From IMG/VR virus record IMGVR_UViG_3300026473_000726, positions 1-40,078 of that record: a DNA stretch of 40,078 nucleotides, one strand, 5' to 3'. This document shows, in pieces, positions 1-9,749 of the stretch. Origin of the DNA: a virus. The notes beneath the pieces were generated by a model. It saw nothing but the letters and a program-made list of their open reading frames with translations. It did no database searches and was not told the DNA's origin. The translations under genes were made by a program, and so were the position numbers. The stretch's first letter is position 1. Every line of letters starts with the position of its first letter.

Positions 1-177
1 CCAGAAAGGAGAAGCCAAAGCCCCAGAGCAGATAGACTTATCCACAACCAACTGAACAAAACTTCCCTAAAACCAGTGGCTCAATATTCAACGTGAACAC
101 TGGCTCAGTTTGGCTGATGAATCAACACAAAAGGTGATGATCTGAATGCCCGTGATGACGCGGGCAATACGCCGCTC
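1..177. other. Leader region upstream of the sigma factor gene
   Basis: No independent gene is supported here. Visible elements are a perfect DnaA-box consensus (TTATCCACA) at 38-46, an inverted repeat CCAGTG/CACTGG at 73-78 and 98-103, and three TGGCTCA/TGGCTGA copies (77, 101, 112). A single DnaA box is not evidence of an origin. The inverted repeat could be an operator for the defence operon, which is an inference only. From 121 onward the reading frame of the downstream sigma gene is open and encodes ankyrin-like sequence, so 142-177 is probably coding. Confidence 0.4.
131..144 (+). promoter_or_regulatory. Candidate ribosome binding site and CTG start for the ankyrin-sigma gene
   Basis: AAGGTGAT (131-138) is a long match to the anti-Shine-Dalgarno sequence and is followed by an in-frame CTG at 142. 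Starting there completes the ankyrin repeat, whose conserved DxxGxTPL segment would be lost by starting at the ATG at 178. The in-frame stop at 118-120 excludes a start further upstream. CTG initiation is rare, so a lost ATG or small deletion upstream is the alternative explanation. Confidence 0.4.
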
Positions 178-2541
178 ATGATTGCGGCCAGAAAAAAACA
201 GACCAATGCTTGCAGGCTACTGCTGGAGAACGGGGCCGACCCTCTCCTATTGGACTTGGAGGGGAAAGATGCATTCACCATAGCCTCCGATGCAGGATGT
301 GGCGAGACCGCTGCACTCATACTGTCGTTCATGCCAGTTCCTGTTGCAGCTCAGCCGGTGGAACAGGCACCAGACCTCCCGCCTCCCGTCACAACTGAAC
401 AGGCAACGGAGCCCTCTGCAGCATCAAACGACTTCACAGTCGATCCTGTTCAGGATGACTTGGATTCGGAATGGAACATCGGGGATTGGGAACCGGAAGA
501 GGAAGCCCCTCCCCCTGAAGAAAATCCTGAAATTGCGCTCAAGGTCAAAGTTCAGCAAAAAGCGATTTCAAAGCACGTTGCGATTGACACTTCAGCCGAC
601 TGGGAAGATTTTGATGTCTCGCTTCCCGAGTTCGCAGAACCGATTGTCAGAACTGCCATCGCGGAAACACGTGCTGCGATTAGAAGTGCACTGCTGAGAG
701 TCCTGCGGGAGGGCAGTGTTCCGGATTTCCAGATCCAGGACATTGCGTTGTCGGAGTTCGGAATTGAAGATCTGGATTTTTCCAACAACATCCGTCAGGT
801 CATCAACGATCTGGGGGGGCAGACGGACGAACGGCACGAATATGTGTCCATATTTGATGACTTCACTGTTCACTTGCATGATGAAGAGACGGCAGAGGAA
901 GAGCGCACCTTAGATAGTGCACTCGAATACCTGGACGACCTTTCGGGATCATCCAACGACCCAGGACGCCTCTACATGCGCGAAATGGGCAAGGCTGAAC
1001 TGTTGTCACGTGAAGGTGAAATCAAAGTAGCCAAGCGCATCGAGAAAGGCTTGATGGACATGATGGAGGCGATCAGCGCATCGCCCGCCACCATCGCTGA
1101 AATCCTGGCCATGGCCAATGAAATCCGAGAAGGAAAAGTCAGCGTCTCAGTCATCGTCGATGGCTTTACCAACCTCAACGAATCCGACGACTATGTGGCC
1201 GAAGATGACTTCGTCGAATTCGACGATGCCGATGAAGACGAAAGCAATGGCGATTCCCGTGCCCAGAGCAAGCAGCTCGAAGAACTGAAAAACCAGGCTC
1301 TGGAACGATTTGACAAGATAGCCAATCTGTTTGAAGTGTTGCACCAGGTCTACGACAAGGAGGACTGGGGAACACCTAACTACGTCAGGGCTCAGACTGC
1401 GCTATCCGAAGAGCTGATGACCATCCGCTTCACCGCCAAGGTGATTGAAAAGCTTTGCGAAATGGTGCGCGGCCAGGTGAACGATGTGCGGAAGAAAGAG
1501 CGTGAACTGCGCCGCATCATCGTGGACAAGTGCAGCTATCCGCAGGACCAGTTCCTGGCCGAATTCGGTAGCCGTGACAAGACGGGCAGCCGCGTAGCTT
1601 CACATCTGCTCGACCTCAAGTGGATAGAGAAGCAGGCTGCTTCCGGCATGCCCTGGTCTGCCAACATGGGGCGGAACATTTCGCAAATTCAGGATATTCA
1701 ACAAAATCTGATCGATTTGCAATGTCGCGTTGTGGTTCCACTGGATGAACTCAAGGACATCACCAAGCGCATGAACGCTGGCGAGAGCGCCTGCCGAGAT
1801 GCCAAGAAAGAAATGATCGAAGCCAACCTTCGGCTGGTGCTTTCGATCGCAAAAAAATACACCAATCGCGGACTGGAATTCCTGGATCTTCTTCAGGAAG
1901 GAAATATCGGCCTGATGAAGGCTGTGGACAAATTTCAATATCGTCGTGGCTACAAGTTCTCGACCTATGCCACCTGGTGGATCCGTCAAGCCGTTACCCG
2001 CGCCGTTGCCGACCAGGCACGCACCATCCGTATTCCGGTGCACATGATCGAAGTCATCAACAAACTCAACCGGATCTCTCGGCAATATTTCCAGGAGCAC
2101 GGGACCAAGCCAGACGTTTCCCTCTTATCGGGCCGGATGGAGATACCCGAGGACAAGATTCGACGGATCATGAAATTCGATATAGAGCCCGTACCCCTGG
2201 ATACGCTGCTCGATAAAGAGGGAAATCTGCCGGCTGAACTGATTGAAGATGACGCTCAATCAGCTCCCATGAATGCCGCATTGCAGCACAACATTCATGA
2301 AACAGTCAGGGATATTCTGGACAGTTTGACACCCAACGAGGCCCGCATTCTGCGGATGCGGTTTGGAATTGACTTGTCAACAGATCACACGCTAGAGGAA
2401 ATTGGACAGGTATTTGGGGTGACACGAGAACGCATCCGGCAGATCGAGTCCAAAGCCATGCGGAAGTTGAAGCATCCGTCCCGAAGCGACAAACTCAAAG
2501 ACCTATTGGATACCGCCCATGAGCCCATCCAAACAGAATAA
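178..2541 (+). CDS. RpoD-type sigma-70 factor with N-terminal ankyrin repeat
   Basis: Predicted alternative sigma factor of group-1 (RpoD) architecture that would direct RNA polymerase to specific promoters. Residues 1-60 (numbered from the ATG at 178) resemble ankyrin repeats ([13 protein letters not shown]). An acidic/proline-rich linker follows to about 150, then a region 1.1-like segment to about 250. Region 1.2 ([18 protein letters not shown]) begins near 265. After the long non-conserved region, region 2 (about 549-622) carries the -10 recognition and melting helix with YATWWIRQA. Region 3 follows, then region 4 (about 717-768) with a helix-turn-helix ending [17 protein letters not shown]. 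At 787 residues it is longer than typical RpoD. The ankyrin sequence extends upstream of the ATG, so the true start may be CTG 142. The 3' end overlaps the GHKL ATPase gene by 23 bases, placing it at the head of the defence operon. It could be a regulator of that operon; this is inferred. Confidence 0.85.
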   Translation: MIAARKKQTNACRLLLENGADPLLLDLEGKDAFTIASDAGCGETAALILSFMPVPVAAQPVEQAPDLPPPVTTEQATEPSAASNDFTVDPVQDDLDSEWNIGDWEPEEEAPPPEENPEIALKVKVQQKAISKHVAIDTSADWEDFDVSLPEFAEPIVRTAIAETRAAIRSALLRVLREGSVPDFQIQDIALSEFGIEDLDFSNNIRQVINDLGGQTDERHEYVSIFDDFTVHLHDEETAEEERTLDSALEYLDDLSGSSNDPGRLYMREMGKAELLSREGEIKVAKRIEKGLMDMMEAISASPATIAEILAMANEIREGKVSVSVIVDGFTNLNESDDYVAEDDFVEFDDADEDESNGDSRAQSKQLEELKNQALERFDKIANLFEVLHQVYDKEDWGTPNYVRAQTALSEELMTIRFTAKVIEKLCEMVRGQVNDVRKKERELRRIIVDKCSYPQDQFLAEFGSRDKTGSRVASHLLDLKWIEKQAASGMPWSANMGRNISQIQDIQQNLIDLQCRVVVPLDELKDITKRMNAGESACRDAKKEMIEANLRLVLSIAKKYTNRGLEFLDLLQEGNIGLMKAVDKFQYRRGYKFSTYATWWIRQAVTRAVADQARTIRIPVHMIEVINKLNRISRQYFQEHGTKPDVSLLSGRMEIPEDKIRRIMKFDIEPVPLDTLLDKEGNLPAELIEDDAQSAPMNAALQHNIHETVRDILDSLTPNEARILRMRFGIDLSTDHTLEEIGQVFGVTRERIRQIESKAMRKLKHPSRSDKLKDLLDTAHEPIQTE

Positions 2542-4042
2542 CCAGATGGCTACAAGGAACGCACCACCAAGGGCCAGCGCCATGCTGGAATCTCTGCGTG
2601 GGCTTGGTTACTCGACCGCTGCTGCTCTGGCCGACATCATCGACAACAGCATTTCCGCTGGTGCCACAACGCTGGATATCCAATTCAACTGGAAAGAGAA
2701 GTCGAGCAACATCTATATTCTGGACAACGGGTCCGGAATGAGTGACCAGGAGCTTGAGAGCGCCATGACACTTGGCGACAAAAACCCTCTCGACGCACGA
2801 TCACCGAACGATCTTGGCCGATTCGGCATGGGGCTCAAGACTGCCTCATTTTCGCAATGCAAACGCCTCACGGTTGCATCCAGAAAGAACGGCATCAGCA
2901 GCTGTCTGCGATGGGATCTGGATTTGCTCACAGCCAATCCGGACATGGGATGGGTCCTGATTGAAGGACCGGCACCCGGCTCTGAGGACCTGCCTGGGAA
3001 GCTGGAATCTCTCGACCACGGGACAATCGTGATTTGGGAGATGCTTGACCGCATCGTCACTGAAAGCTTTACGGTCAATGACTTCCTGGCCTTGATGGAA
3101 GAACAGGTCGAGCGTCACTTGGCCATGGTTTTTCATCGGTTGCTCGAAGGACACCATCCCAAACTGCGACTAAACCTGAATGGGAAAAAGATCGAGGCAT
3201 GGGATCCTTTCCTGAGTGGTCATCCCGCAAAACCATGGACATCTCCTGTCCAGAGGCACATGACCTCATGCGGAAACATTGAAGTTCAATGCCACGTCCT
3301 CCCTCACAGGGACAAATTGACAGATAGGGAATACGAGATCAACGGTGGTCCTGCCGGGTGGAACGCTCAACAGGGTTTTTACGTTTACCGAAACCAGCGG
3401 CTTCTGGTCGCTGGTGGATGGCTGGGACTGGGACAGCCCAGAGCCTGGAACCGCGAAGAGCCCCATAGACTTGCCCGTATTCGGCTGGACATCCCCAACA
3501 CGGCAGATGCAGACTGGAAAATTGACGTCAAGAAGTCAGTTGCACGCCCTCCTGTAGCGTTGCGTGCCTGGTTGACCAGTATGGCAACTGACACGCGGGA
3601 ACGTGCCCGCCGGGTCTTTGCCTACCGAGGAAGCCCAACCAATATCAATGCGGGTACACCAATCGAGCAAGCCTGGAAGGTAGAGCGTACGTCCAAGGGA
3701 ATCCGCTACAGGATCGACGAGGCGCATCCAAGCATTGCAGCGGTTCTTGATGACGCCACCTCCACCCAGAAGGATCTGATCCTCAGCATGCTGAGGGTCA
3801 TTGAAGAGACTGTTCCTGTTCAGAAAATCTGGCTGGACACCGCCGAGCAAAAGGAAACGCCAGTCACAAGCTTCGCTTCCAGCTCAGACGAAACGGTTCT
3901 GAAGGTAATGAAAACCTTGTTCAGGAATATGGTTATCCGAAAGGGCATGGATATCGCGGATGCCAGGGCGAGACTGGCCTGCACAGATCCATTTCAGAAT
4001 TTTCCTCATCTGATTGCACAGCTTTCCGATCCGGAATCCTGA
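2519..4042 (+). CDS. GHKL (MutL/MORC-like) ATPase, defence component
   Basis: Predicted ATP-dependent conformational clamp of the Hsp90/MutL/histidine-kinase ATPase fold. The N-box is [13 protein letters not shown] (about residues 37-49), the G1 box DNGSGM (about 69-74) and the G2 box [11 protein letters not shown] (about 100-110). These are the hallmarks of the MutL/MORC-like branch, not of sensor kinases, and no membrane segment or phospho-acceptor domain is visible. Residues beyond about 200 form the transducer-like and C-terminal regions, with no recognised catalytic domain. The gene overlaps the sigma gene by 23 bases; an alternative ATG at 2546 lies just after the sigma stop. Comparative genomics links such ATPases to restriction-modification systems together with Z1 helicases and PD-(D/E)XK nucleases, exactly the neighbours here. 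It probably loads or gates the helicase-nuclease partners on DNA. Confidence 0.85.
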   Translation: MSPSKQNNQMATRNAPPRASAMLESLRGLGYSTAAALADIIDNSISAGATTLDIQFNWKEKSSNIYILDNGSGMSDQELESAMTLGDKNPLDARSPNDLGRFGMGLKTASFSQCKRLTVASRKNGISSCLRWDLDLLTANPDMGWVLIEGPAPGSEDLPGKLESLDHGTIVIWEMLDRIVTESFTVNDFLALMEEQVERHLAMVFHRLLEGHHPKLRLNLNGKKIEAWDPFLSGHPAKPWTSPVQRHMTSCGNIEVQCHVLPHRDKLTDREYEINGGPAGWNAQQGFYVYRNQRLLVAGGWLGLGQPRAWNREEPHRLARIRLDIPNTADADWKIDVKKSVARPPVALRAWLTSMATDTRERARRVFAYRGSPTNINAGTPIEQAWKVERTSKGIRYRIDEAHPSIAAVLDDATSTQKDLILSMLRVIEETVPVQKIWLDTAEQKETPVTSFASSSDETVLKVMKTLFRNMVIRKGMDIADARARLACTDPFQNFPHLIAQLSDPES

Positions 4043-4077
4043 ATGCGAGGATGAATCAGACCAGACTGGAATAGCAA

Positions 4078-6975
4078 ATGAGCGAATTCAACAAGCCAAC
4101 AAGCACCGTCATCAGCAATGCACAGAACCTGCTGATGGAACAAGCCACCCAGAACCCAACCGCTTCGCTGATCAAGGAAATGGTTGAGCTGGCCGCGTCC
4201 ATCATGCCCCGACGGGAGGATGAACCAATTGATATCGAAGGTGCCATCGCTGAACTAATCCGTCGTTACAGCATCTGGATCGGCAAGAACTCCACACTCT
4301 CCGATGACAGTGATCACGAAACCTGGCTTGGTTCATCCCGAAAAAAGGGCTGGCGATATTGGCCAAGGTACAGGGACATGCTGGAGCGGAAAATGCCTCC
4401 GGCCGCCATAGACGCGCTGGAAATTTCTACCGACGAAGTGCTTGGCCTACTTGAAGACCCCAACCGGACAGGTTCCTGGGACAGGCGTGGTCTGGTGGTC
4501 GGGCATGTTCAATCCGGAAAAACCGCAAACTACACAGGACTGATTTGTAAAGCGGCTGACGCTGGCTACAAGATCATCATCATCCTGGCAGGTCTTCACA
4601 ACAACCTTCGATCCCAGACCCAGATTCGACTCGAGGAAGGGTTTCTGGGCTACGAAACATCTGCCAATAACGATGTCGTCAAATTCATCGGAGTAGGCGA
4701 AATGGGACGCGACCTGGAGATCAAGCCCAATTGCGCTACTAACCGAACTGAAAACGGTGACTTCAGCACAAAGGTTGCGAACCACCTGGCCATCACTCCA
4801 GAGGAACGCCCCTGGTTATTCGTCGTAAAGAAAAATAAAACCGTCCTTGATCGCCTGCTGAAATGGATCAAGAACCATGTCGCCGATGCCAGAGATAACG
4901 AAACCGGTCTCAAATACGTTACCAATCTCCCTCTGCTACTGATCGATGACGAGGCAGATAACGGGTCAGTTGATACCGGGGAGCAGACATTTGATTCCGA
5001 AGGCAACCCCGATCCGGATCACGAGCCCAAGGCAATCAACAGCCGAATCCGGAAAATTCTGCACAGCTTTGCAAAGTCAGCCTATGTCGGATACACGGCC
5101 ACCCCGTTCGCCAACGTGTTTATCCACAGGCAAGGGAAGACCACTGATGAGGGCGCGGACCTGTTTCCCAAGTCATTCATCATCAATCTCGCAGCTCCTT
5201 CCAATTACGTCGGTCCTACTCGCATCTTTGGCCTGAAAGATGTCGATGGAAGAACCGGAGGTCTTCCTCTCATGCGCGTCTTCAAGGACCACATGAGCGA
5301 AGACCGTCAGTCAGGCTGGATGCCTGAAAAACATGACAAGCATCATCAACCTTTCTATCTTGGCGTTGACGCCCCCCCCCCCTCGCTGAAGAACGCAATC
5401 CAGTCATTTGTGCTGGCCTGTGCTTCCCGCGAGTTACGCGGCCAGGGCAGCGAGCATTCATCGATGCTGATTCACGTTACCCGCTATATCCAGGTTCAGA
5501 AGGATGTTCACAGGCAGGTAAAGGAATACGTCACAGGGCTTCGCCAACGTATTACCCGTGGCGTTGATGACACCGAGTCGCTGGAGCAGATGCGCAAACT
5601 CTGGGAGGAGGATTTCTCGCCAACACGCACGGCTGTGATCGAGAGACTGGTTGAATCCGAAACCCAGCCGCCAGATCATTCCTGGGAAGAAATTCGACAG
5701 AAACTGGGAGATGTACTGTCCGATATTGAAGTACGGATGATCAACGGCAAGGCAAAGGATGTTCTTGATTACGCCACTCCAGGCACCAAGGGACTGAAAG
5801 TGATTGCTGTCGGCGGCGACAAGCTCGCTCGGGGCCTTACGCTTGAAGGGCTTTGCACCAGTTACTTTGTCCGCACATCAAAAATGTACGACACCCTCAT
5901 GCAAATGGGGCGATGGTTCGGGTACCGCCCAGGCTATCTGGATCTTTGCCGCCTGTACACCACCGATGATCTGATCGAGTGGTTTCAGCACATTGCTGAT
6001 GCATCCGAGGAACTGCGCGACGAATTTGAAGCCATGAAGGACAGTGGGGCAACCCCCAAGGACTATGGTCTCAGGGTCCAGTCGCATCCGGTTCTGCTGG
6101 TCACATCCCCTCTGAAAATGCGAACAGCAAAGGATTTGCAACTGTCTTTCAGCGGCGAAATCCTTGAGACTGTGGCGCTGCACAGCACTGCTGAAATCCT
6201 GTCGAAGAATCTGGATGCGACCACGAGACTCCTCCAGGCATGTGGCTCTCCGCAAGAATCACCTGAAATCATCAGAATGCGGGAAGGCAAGCCCAAAAAA
6301 TGGAACGGGCACCTCTGGAACAACGTGTCCAGCGAAGCTATCGCAGACTTTTTTGATGCCTACGCCACCCATCCGGCTGCGCGCAAGGTCAATAGCCCCC
6401 TGATCCGGGATTTCATCCGGTCAATGGCCAAGATCGGTCAATTGACCTCTTGGACAGTCTACCTGGCAGACGGTGGTGCCGGAGTCTCTTACCAGTTCAC
6501 CGGCGGGCCCAGGGTTGATCGCATGATCAAGCGGAAAGCGGATGATTCACGCAGCGACCGCTATGCCATTGGACGCCCCGTCTCACCGCCAGATGAATCC
6601 ATCGATCTTGATGGCCCTGCCTGGGACGCAGCCATGGCTTTGACTCTGAAAAACTGGAATCCAGACGCAGCTCGAGTTAAAGACGGTAAAAAGCCAGATG
6701 CACCCACAGTTCCCAATGGGCTGGCCATCCGCCACATCAGAGGCATGGGCGCTCCAGAACAGGGAATACAGGCTGCCCCTGAGAGAGGCCTGCTGATCCT
6801 GTACCCACTGGACCCGGAGCAGGCCGAATTTGGTCCTGGCTTTGGTGACTGGAAAAAACCTGTCATTGCATTCGGTATCAGCTTCCCTGCAAGCGATGCC
6901 GGGGTGAAAGTCAAATATGCAGTGGATCATTTAACCCAAGCACAATGGGCTCAGGAATATGGCCAGGTTGATTGA
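4078..6975 (+). CDS. Z1 domain-containing superfamily 2 helicase/ATPase
   Basis: A 965-residue Z1-family protein. Walker A is GHVQSGKT (about residues 142-149) followed by NYTGLICKAADAGYK. Walker B is LLLIDDEADN (about 287). Motif III-like GYTATPFANVF lies near 338. The C-terminal helicase lobe has VGGDKLARGLTLEGL near 578 and the arginine-finger motif QMGRWFGYRPGY near 608. This matches the established Z1 domain found in predicted restriction-modification and phage-defence operons, where it is thought to translocate on DNA or remodel it. It starts 35 bases after the GHKL gene and overlaps the following nuclease gene by 17 bases, so the three are probably co-expressed. A run of about 11 C at 5372-5382 (Ala-Pro codons near residue 432) is a possible slippage hotspot that would truncate the protein between its two helicase lobes. 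Confidence 0.9.
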   Translation: MSEFNKPTSTVISNAQNLLMEQATQNPTASLIKEMVELAASIMPRREDEPIDIEGAIAELIRRYSIWIGKNSTLSDDSDHETWLGSSRKKGWRYWPRYRDMLERKMPPAAIDALEISTDEVLGLLEDPNRTGSWDRRGLVVGHVQSGKTANYTGLICKAADAGYKIIIILAGLHNNLRSQTQIRLEEGFLGYETSANNDVVKFIGVGEMGRDLEIKPNCATNRTENGDFSTKVANHLAITPEERPWLFVVKKNKTVLDRLLKWIKNHVADARDNETGLKYVTNLPLLLIDDEADNGSVDTGEQTFDSEGNPDPDHEPKAINSRIRKILHSFAKSAYVGYTATPFANVFIHRQGKTTDEGADLFPKSFIINLAAPSNYVGPTRIFGLKDVDGRTGGLPLMRVFKDHMSEDRQSGWMPEKHDKHHQPFYLGVDAPPPSLKNAIQSFVLACASRELRGQGSEHSSMLIHVTRYIQVQKDVHRQVKEYVTGLRQRITRGVDDTESLEQMRKLWEEDFSPTRTAVIERLVESETQPPDHSWEEIRQKLGDVLSDIEVRMINGKAKDVLDYATPGTKGLKVIAVGGDKLARGLTLEGLCTSYFVRTSKMYDTLMQMGRWFGYRPGYLDLCRLYTTDDLIEWFQHIADASEELRDEFEAMKDSGATPKDYGLRVQSHPVLLVTSPLKMRTAKDLQLSFSGEILETVALHSTAEILSKNLDATTRLLQACGSPQESPEIIRMREGKPKKWNGHLWNNVSSEAIADFFDAYATHPAARKVNSPLIRDFIRSMAKIGQLTSWTVYLADGGAGVSYQFTGGPRVDRMIKRKADDSRSDRYAIGRPVSPPDESIDLDGPAWDAAMALTLKNWNPDAARVKDGKKPDAPTVPNGLAIRHIRGMGAPEQGIQAAPERGLLILYPLDPEQAEFGPGFGDWKKPVIAFGISFPASDAGVKVKYAVDHLTQAQWAQEYGQVD
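5372..5382 (+). repeat. Poly-C homopolymer tract inside the Z1 gene
   Basis: About eleven consecutive C residues encode the end of an Ala codon and a short proline run near codon 432 of the Z1 gene. The present length keeps the frame open. Gain or loss of one base would frameshift the helicase, so this has the form of a phase-variation (slipped-strand mispairing) tract. It may equally be a chance run in a proline linker. Confidence 0.6.
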
Positions 6976-7963
6976 CGAAATTCAGCTTGCCTGGAATTCA
7001 ATCCAGACCGCGCAAGGCACATCCGGATGGAACACAGTGGCAGTGTTGCCAAACCATCCCGGCAGGTTCAGAGCTGGGCGTAATTTCCCGGATCAATGCG
7101 AAGCATTGCTTGCGGGATTTCGCAAAAGTGAAATCTCACGAAACGAAAAATTGCCTGAAGGATTGGGATTCCACGTCACTCGTGTGAATTCTGAACAGGA
7201 TGGATTGGTCTGGCTTGCATTGACCAGGAGTCCGAATGGCAACCTTGAGTTGTTCTCTGCCATGGTTTCGGATGTTCTACAGGCGATCCTGGCCACTGGC
7301 ACCGGAGACCACAGTCGTGAATTGCGCGCTTTCCTTGGCAGGATTCGAGCGTGGCAGGAGTTCATGCGCAAGGGCGCCGTACCTTTGTCTGCAGAAAACG
7401 AAGTCGGTCTCGTAGGCGAACTAACCATGCTGGAGAAAATGCTCGAGGTCGGCTTGGCTGCTGAAGCGGCAATCGGAGCCTGGAGTGGGCCACTTGATGG
7501 GATCAGGGATTTCGAGCTTGGCTTTGGTGCCATCGAGGTCAAGACCACTATTGCCTCGGCTGGAATGGTCGCAAAAATTGGTTCGCTGGAACAACTGGAT
7601 GACACGAACTGCAAGCCCATTTTTCTGGGTGCAGTCAAATATGCGCTGACTGAGAGTGGCCAAACACTCCCCGAAAAGATTTCTGCAATCAGGACACGGC
7701 TGGAATCCGATCCAATCACGCTTTCCGAGTTTGAGGATCGAGTTCTTGCCGCTGGATACATGACAGCGCATGCTTCTCAATACCATCGCAGGTTTTCCCT
7801 CCGGGAACTCGCAATGCTTGAAGTTGGCGAGCATTTCCCCAGGCTGACGCACGGCAACGTGAAGCCTGGAGTAATCAGTGCACGTTACGAAATCAATATT
7901 GAGCCCATGCTCAGCCAGGATATTGGCCTGACAACCGCTCTCAAGAAACTGGAAATGATCTGA
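6959..7963 (+). CDS. PD-(D/E)XK motif nuclease (DUF4420-like)
   Basis: Predicted DNA endonuclease subunit of the defence operon, 334 residues. The catalytic core is seen as D184, then E193-V-K195 (the IEVKT strand), preceded by a helix with the conserved GLVGELTMLEKML. This is the order expected of the PD-(D/E)XK fold and matches the family formerly called DUF4420. No helicase or DNA-binding domain is fused, so target choice probably depends on the Z1/GHKL partners. The ATG overlaps the end of the Z1 gene by 17 bases and the next gene begins 2 bases after its stop, which indicates translational coupling. It is likely the effector nuclease of the set; activity is inferred from motifs only. Confidence 0.85.
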   Translation: MARLIDEIQLAWNSIQTAQGTSGWNTVAVLPNHPGRFRAGRNFPDQCEALLAGFRKSEISRNEKLPEGLGFHVTRVNSEQDGLVWLALTRSPNGNLELFSAMVSDVLQAILATGTGDHSRELRAFLGRIRAWQEFMRKGAVPLSAENEVGLVGELTMLEKMLEVGLAAEAAIGAWSGPLDGIRDFELGFGAIEVKTTIASAGMVAKIGSLEQLDDTNCKPIFLGAVKYALTESGQTLPEKISAIRTRLESDPITLSEFEDRVLAAGYMTAHASQYHRRFSLRELAMLEVGEHFPRLTHGNVKPGVISARYEINIEPMLSQDIGLTTALKKLEMI

Positions 7964-7965
7964 CT

Positions 7966-9744
7966 ATGGAACTGGCTGAATTTTTGAGGGAAACACAGGC
8001 AACTGTGCGCGCGCAGATGCAGGACGGAGCCCTCTACGAAGAACTTGTTTATGCCAACATCGTCATGGATCACATGGCAGAGATTGGCATGACATTCGAA
8101 CCTGTCCAGTGCCATTTCGAAGGCAAGGTTGGCAACGCCATATTGCGGCTGAGTGGCTACGCACTGTCTGACGACAACGATCAGCTAGATCTGTTCGTCA
8201 GCCTCTACCAGGGGGTAGATGAGCCAACGCGCATCCCTGATGTTGAAACGAAAACGGCTGTTGAGCAATGCTTCCGCTTCCTGTCCCTCTGCGCACAAGG
8301 AACGCTCGCTCCAAAACTGGATCCGACCAACGATGTCCGGTCATTGGCCGAGACGCTGCAAGCCATCTACAACGATCTGGAACAGATTCGCATCTTCGTC
8401 ATTACTGACCGTATCGCCAATTCCAAGAGCTTCAAGACAAAAGAAATTAACGGAAAGGCTGTCAGGCTGGAGGTCATGGACATTGAGCGGCTACACCGCC
8501 ACATATCCGAGGGAAAACCGCGTGACGAGCTGGTCATCGATTTCAATGAGCTGTCAGGCCAGCCCCTGCCCTGTGTCTTCGTCAATGGACAGAACGATGA
8601 CTATGACTATGCATTAACCGCCGTTCCTGGTGATGCTCTTCGCCTGCTTTACGAGAAATTTGGGGCCCGACTTCTTGAAGCAAACGTTCGCTCTTTTCTG
8701 AGCGTCAAGGGCAAGGGCGTGAATGCGGGCATACAAAGCACGCTTAGAAATTCACCCGAACGCTTCATGGCCTACAACAACGGCATTGTCATGGTTGCCG
8801 ACGAAATCAGACTGGGAAACTCCCAGGATGGAATGACCGGAATTGCATGGATCAAGGGCCTTCAAATCGTCAACGGGGGGCAAACCACTGCCTCCCTGTA
8901 CTTCACAAAGAAGAAGTATCCTGAAGTCGATCTGTCCAGCGTCCGAGTGGCAGCAAAAATCATTGTCATGAGAGTTCAGGATCCCGCCAAGGAAGAAGCC
9001 CTGGTGTCAGACATTTCCCGTTTCGCGAACAGCCAGAACGCTGTCAGGCAGTCAGACCTCTCTGCCAACAAGCCATTCCATGTGGAGATCGAAAAGATTT
9101 CCCGTACTGTTTACTGCCCAGATGGAGTTAGTCAGTGGTTCTATGAACGCGCTGCAGGAAGCTACAACACCTTGTTGGCCAGGGAAGGAACAACCCCTGC
9201 CAAGCTCAAGAAGATCAAGGACGCCATCCCAACGAGTCGCCGCCTGACAAAAACGGATCTTGCAAAGTATCTGAATGCCTGGGATCAGAAACCTGAGATT
9301 GTCAGCCTCGGCTCCCAGAAAAACTTTGACCGTTTTATGGCTGCGCTCGTCGCTCCAGAGGGACAGGAAGTCAAACTGCCCTCCACCGCTGACTTCAAAG
9401 CCATGATCGCGAAGGCAAAGCTTTACCGGGATGCTCAAAAACTGATCCGCCCCATGTTCCAAGCATTCCAGGCAAACATCACGGCATATACCGTTTCAGT
9501 GACGGCCATGATGCTCGGTGACCGCATCGATCTGGACAAGATCTGGACCAACCAGGCTGTCTCTCATGAACTCCTGAAACAGATTGAGACATGGGCACGC
9601 CAGGTCAGTGATGTGCTCCACGAAAGTGCCAGGGGCAAGATGATTTCGGAATGGGCCAAAAAGCCAGAGTGCAGGGATGCAGTTTTCAGTGCGTCCTACT
9701 CTCCTGTAGCCTCAGGCATTTCTGAAGTTCGCTACAACGGCTGA
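7966..9744 (+). CDS. AIPR family (abortive infection phage resistance) protein
   Basis: A 592-residue protein with the AIPR signature: RFMAYNNGIVMVAD (about residues 265-278) and GLQIVNGGQTTASL (about 297-310). AIPR proteins are known from abortive-infection and restriction-type loci; their biochemical activity is poorly defined. The N-terminal third is alpha/beta with a conserved VMDIERLHR helix, and the C-terminal half is mainly helical. No membrane segment is visible. The gene starts 2 bases after the nuclease stop and ends 5 bases before vsr, so it belongs to the same transcript. It probably acts with the GHKL-Z1-nuclease trio, as a nuclease-associated or target-sensing subunit (inference). 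Confidence 0.85.
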   Translation: MELAEFLRETQATVRAQMQDGALYEELVYANIVMDHMAEIGMTFEPVQCHFEGKVGNAILRLSGYALSDDNDQLDLFVSLYQGVDEPTRIPDVETKTAVEQCFRFLSLCAQGTLAPKLDPTNDVRSLAETLQAIYNDLEQIRIFVITDRIANSKSFKTKEINGKAVRLEVMDIERLHRHISEGKPRDELVIDFNELSGQPLPCVFVNGQNDDYDYALTAVPGDALRLLYEKFGARLLEANVRSFLSVKGKGVNAGIQSTLRNSPERFMAYNNGIVMVADEIRLGNSQDGMTGIAWIKGLQIVNGGQTTASLYFTKKKYPEVDLSSVRVAAKIIVMRVQDPAKEEALVSDISRFANSQNAVRQSDLSANKPFHVEIEKISRTVYCPDGVSQWFYERAAGSYNTLLAREGTTPAKLKKIKDAIPTSRRLTKTDLAKYLNAWDQKPEIVSLGSQKNFDRFMAALVAPEGQEVKLPSTADFKAMIAKAKLYRDAQKLIRPMFQAFQANITAYTVSVTAMMLGDRIDLDKIWTNQAVSHELLKQIETWARQVSDVLHESARGKMISEWAKKPECRDAVFSASYSPVASGISEVRYNG

Positions 9745-9749
9745 TAAAA

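Noticed and set aside
38-46. Replication origin based on a perfect DnaA box
   Set aside because: Only one box, no AT-rich unwinding element or replication gene nearby.
117-137. RF2-like +1 programmed frameshift (short ORF ending AAA AGG TGA before the sigma frame)
   Set aside because: The preceding ORF is only six codons with no ribosome site; AAGGTGAT is better explained as a ribosome binding site.
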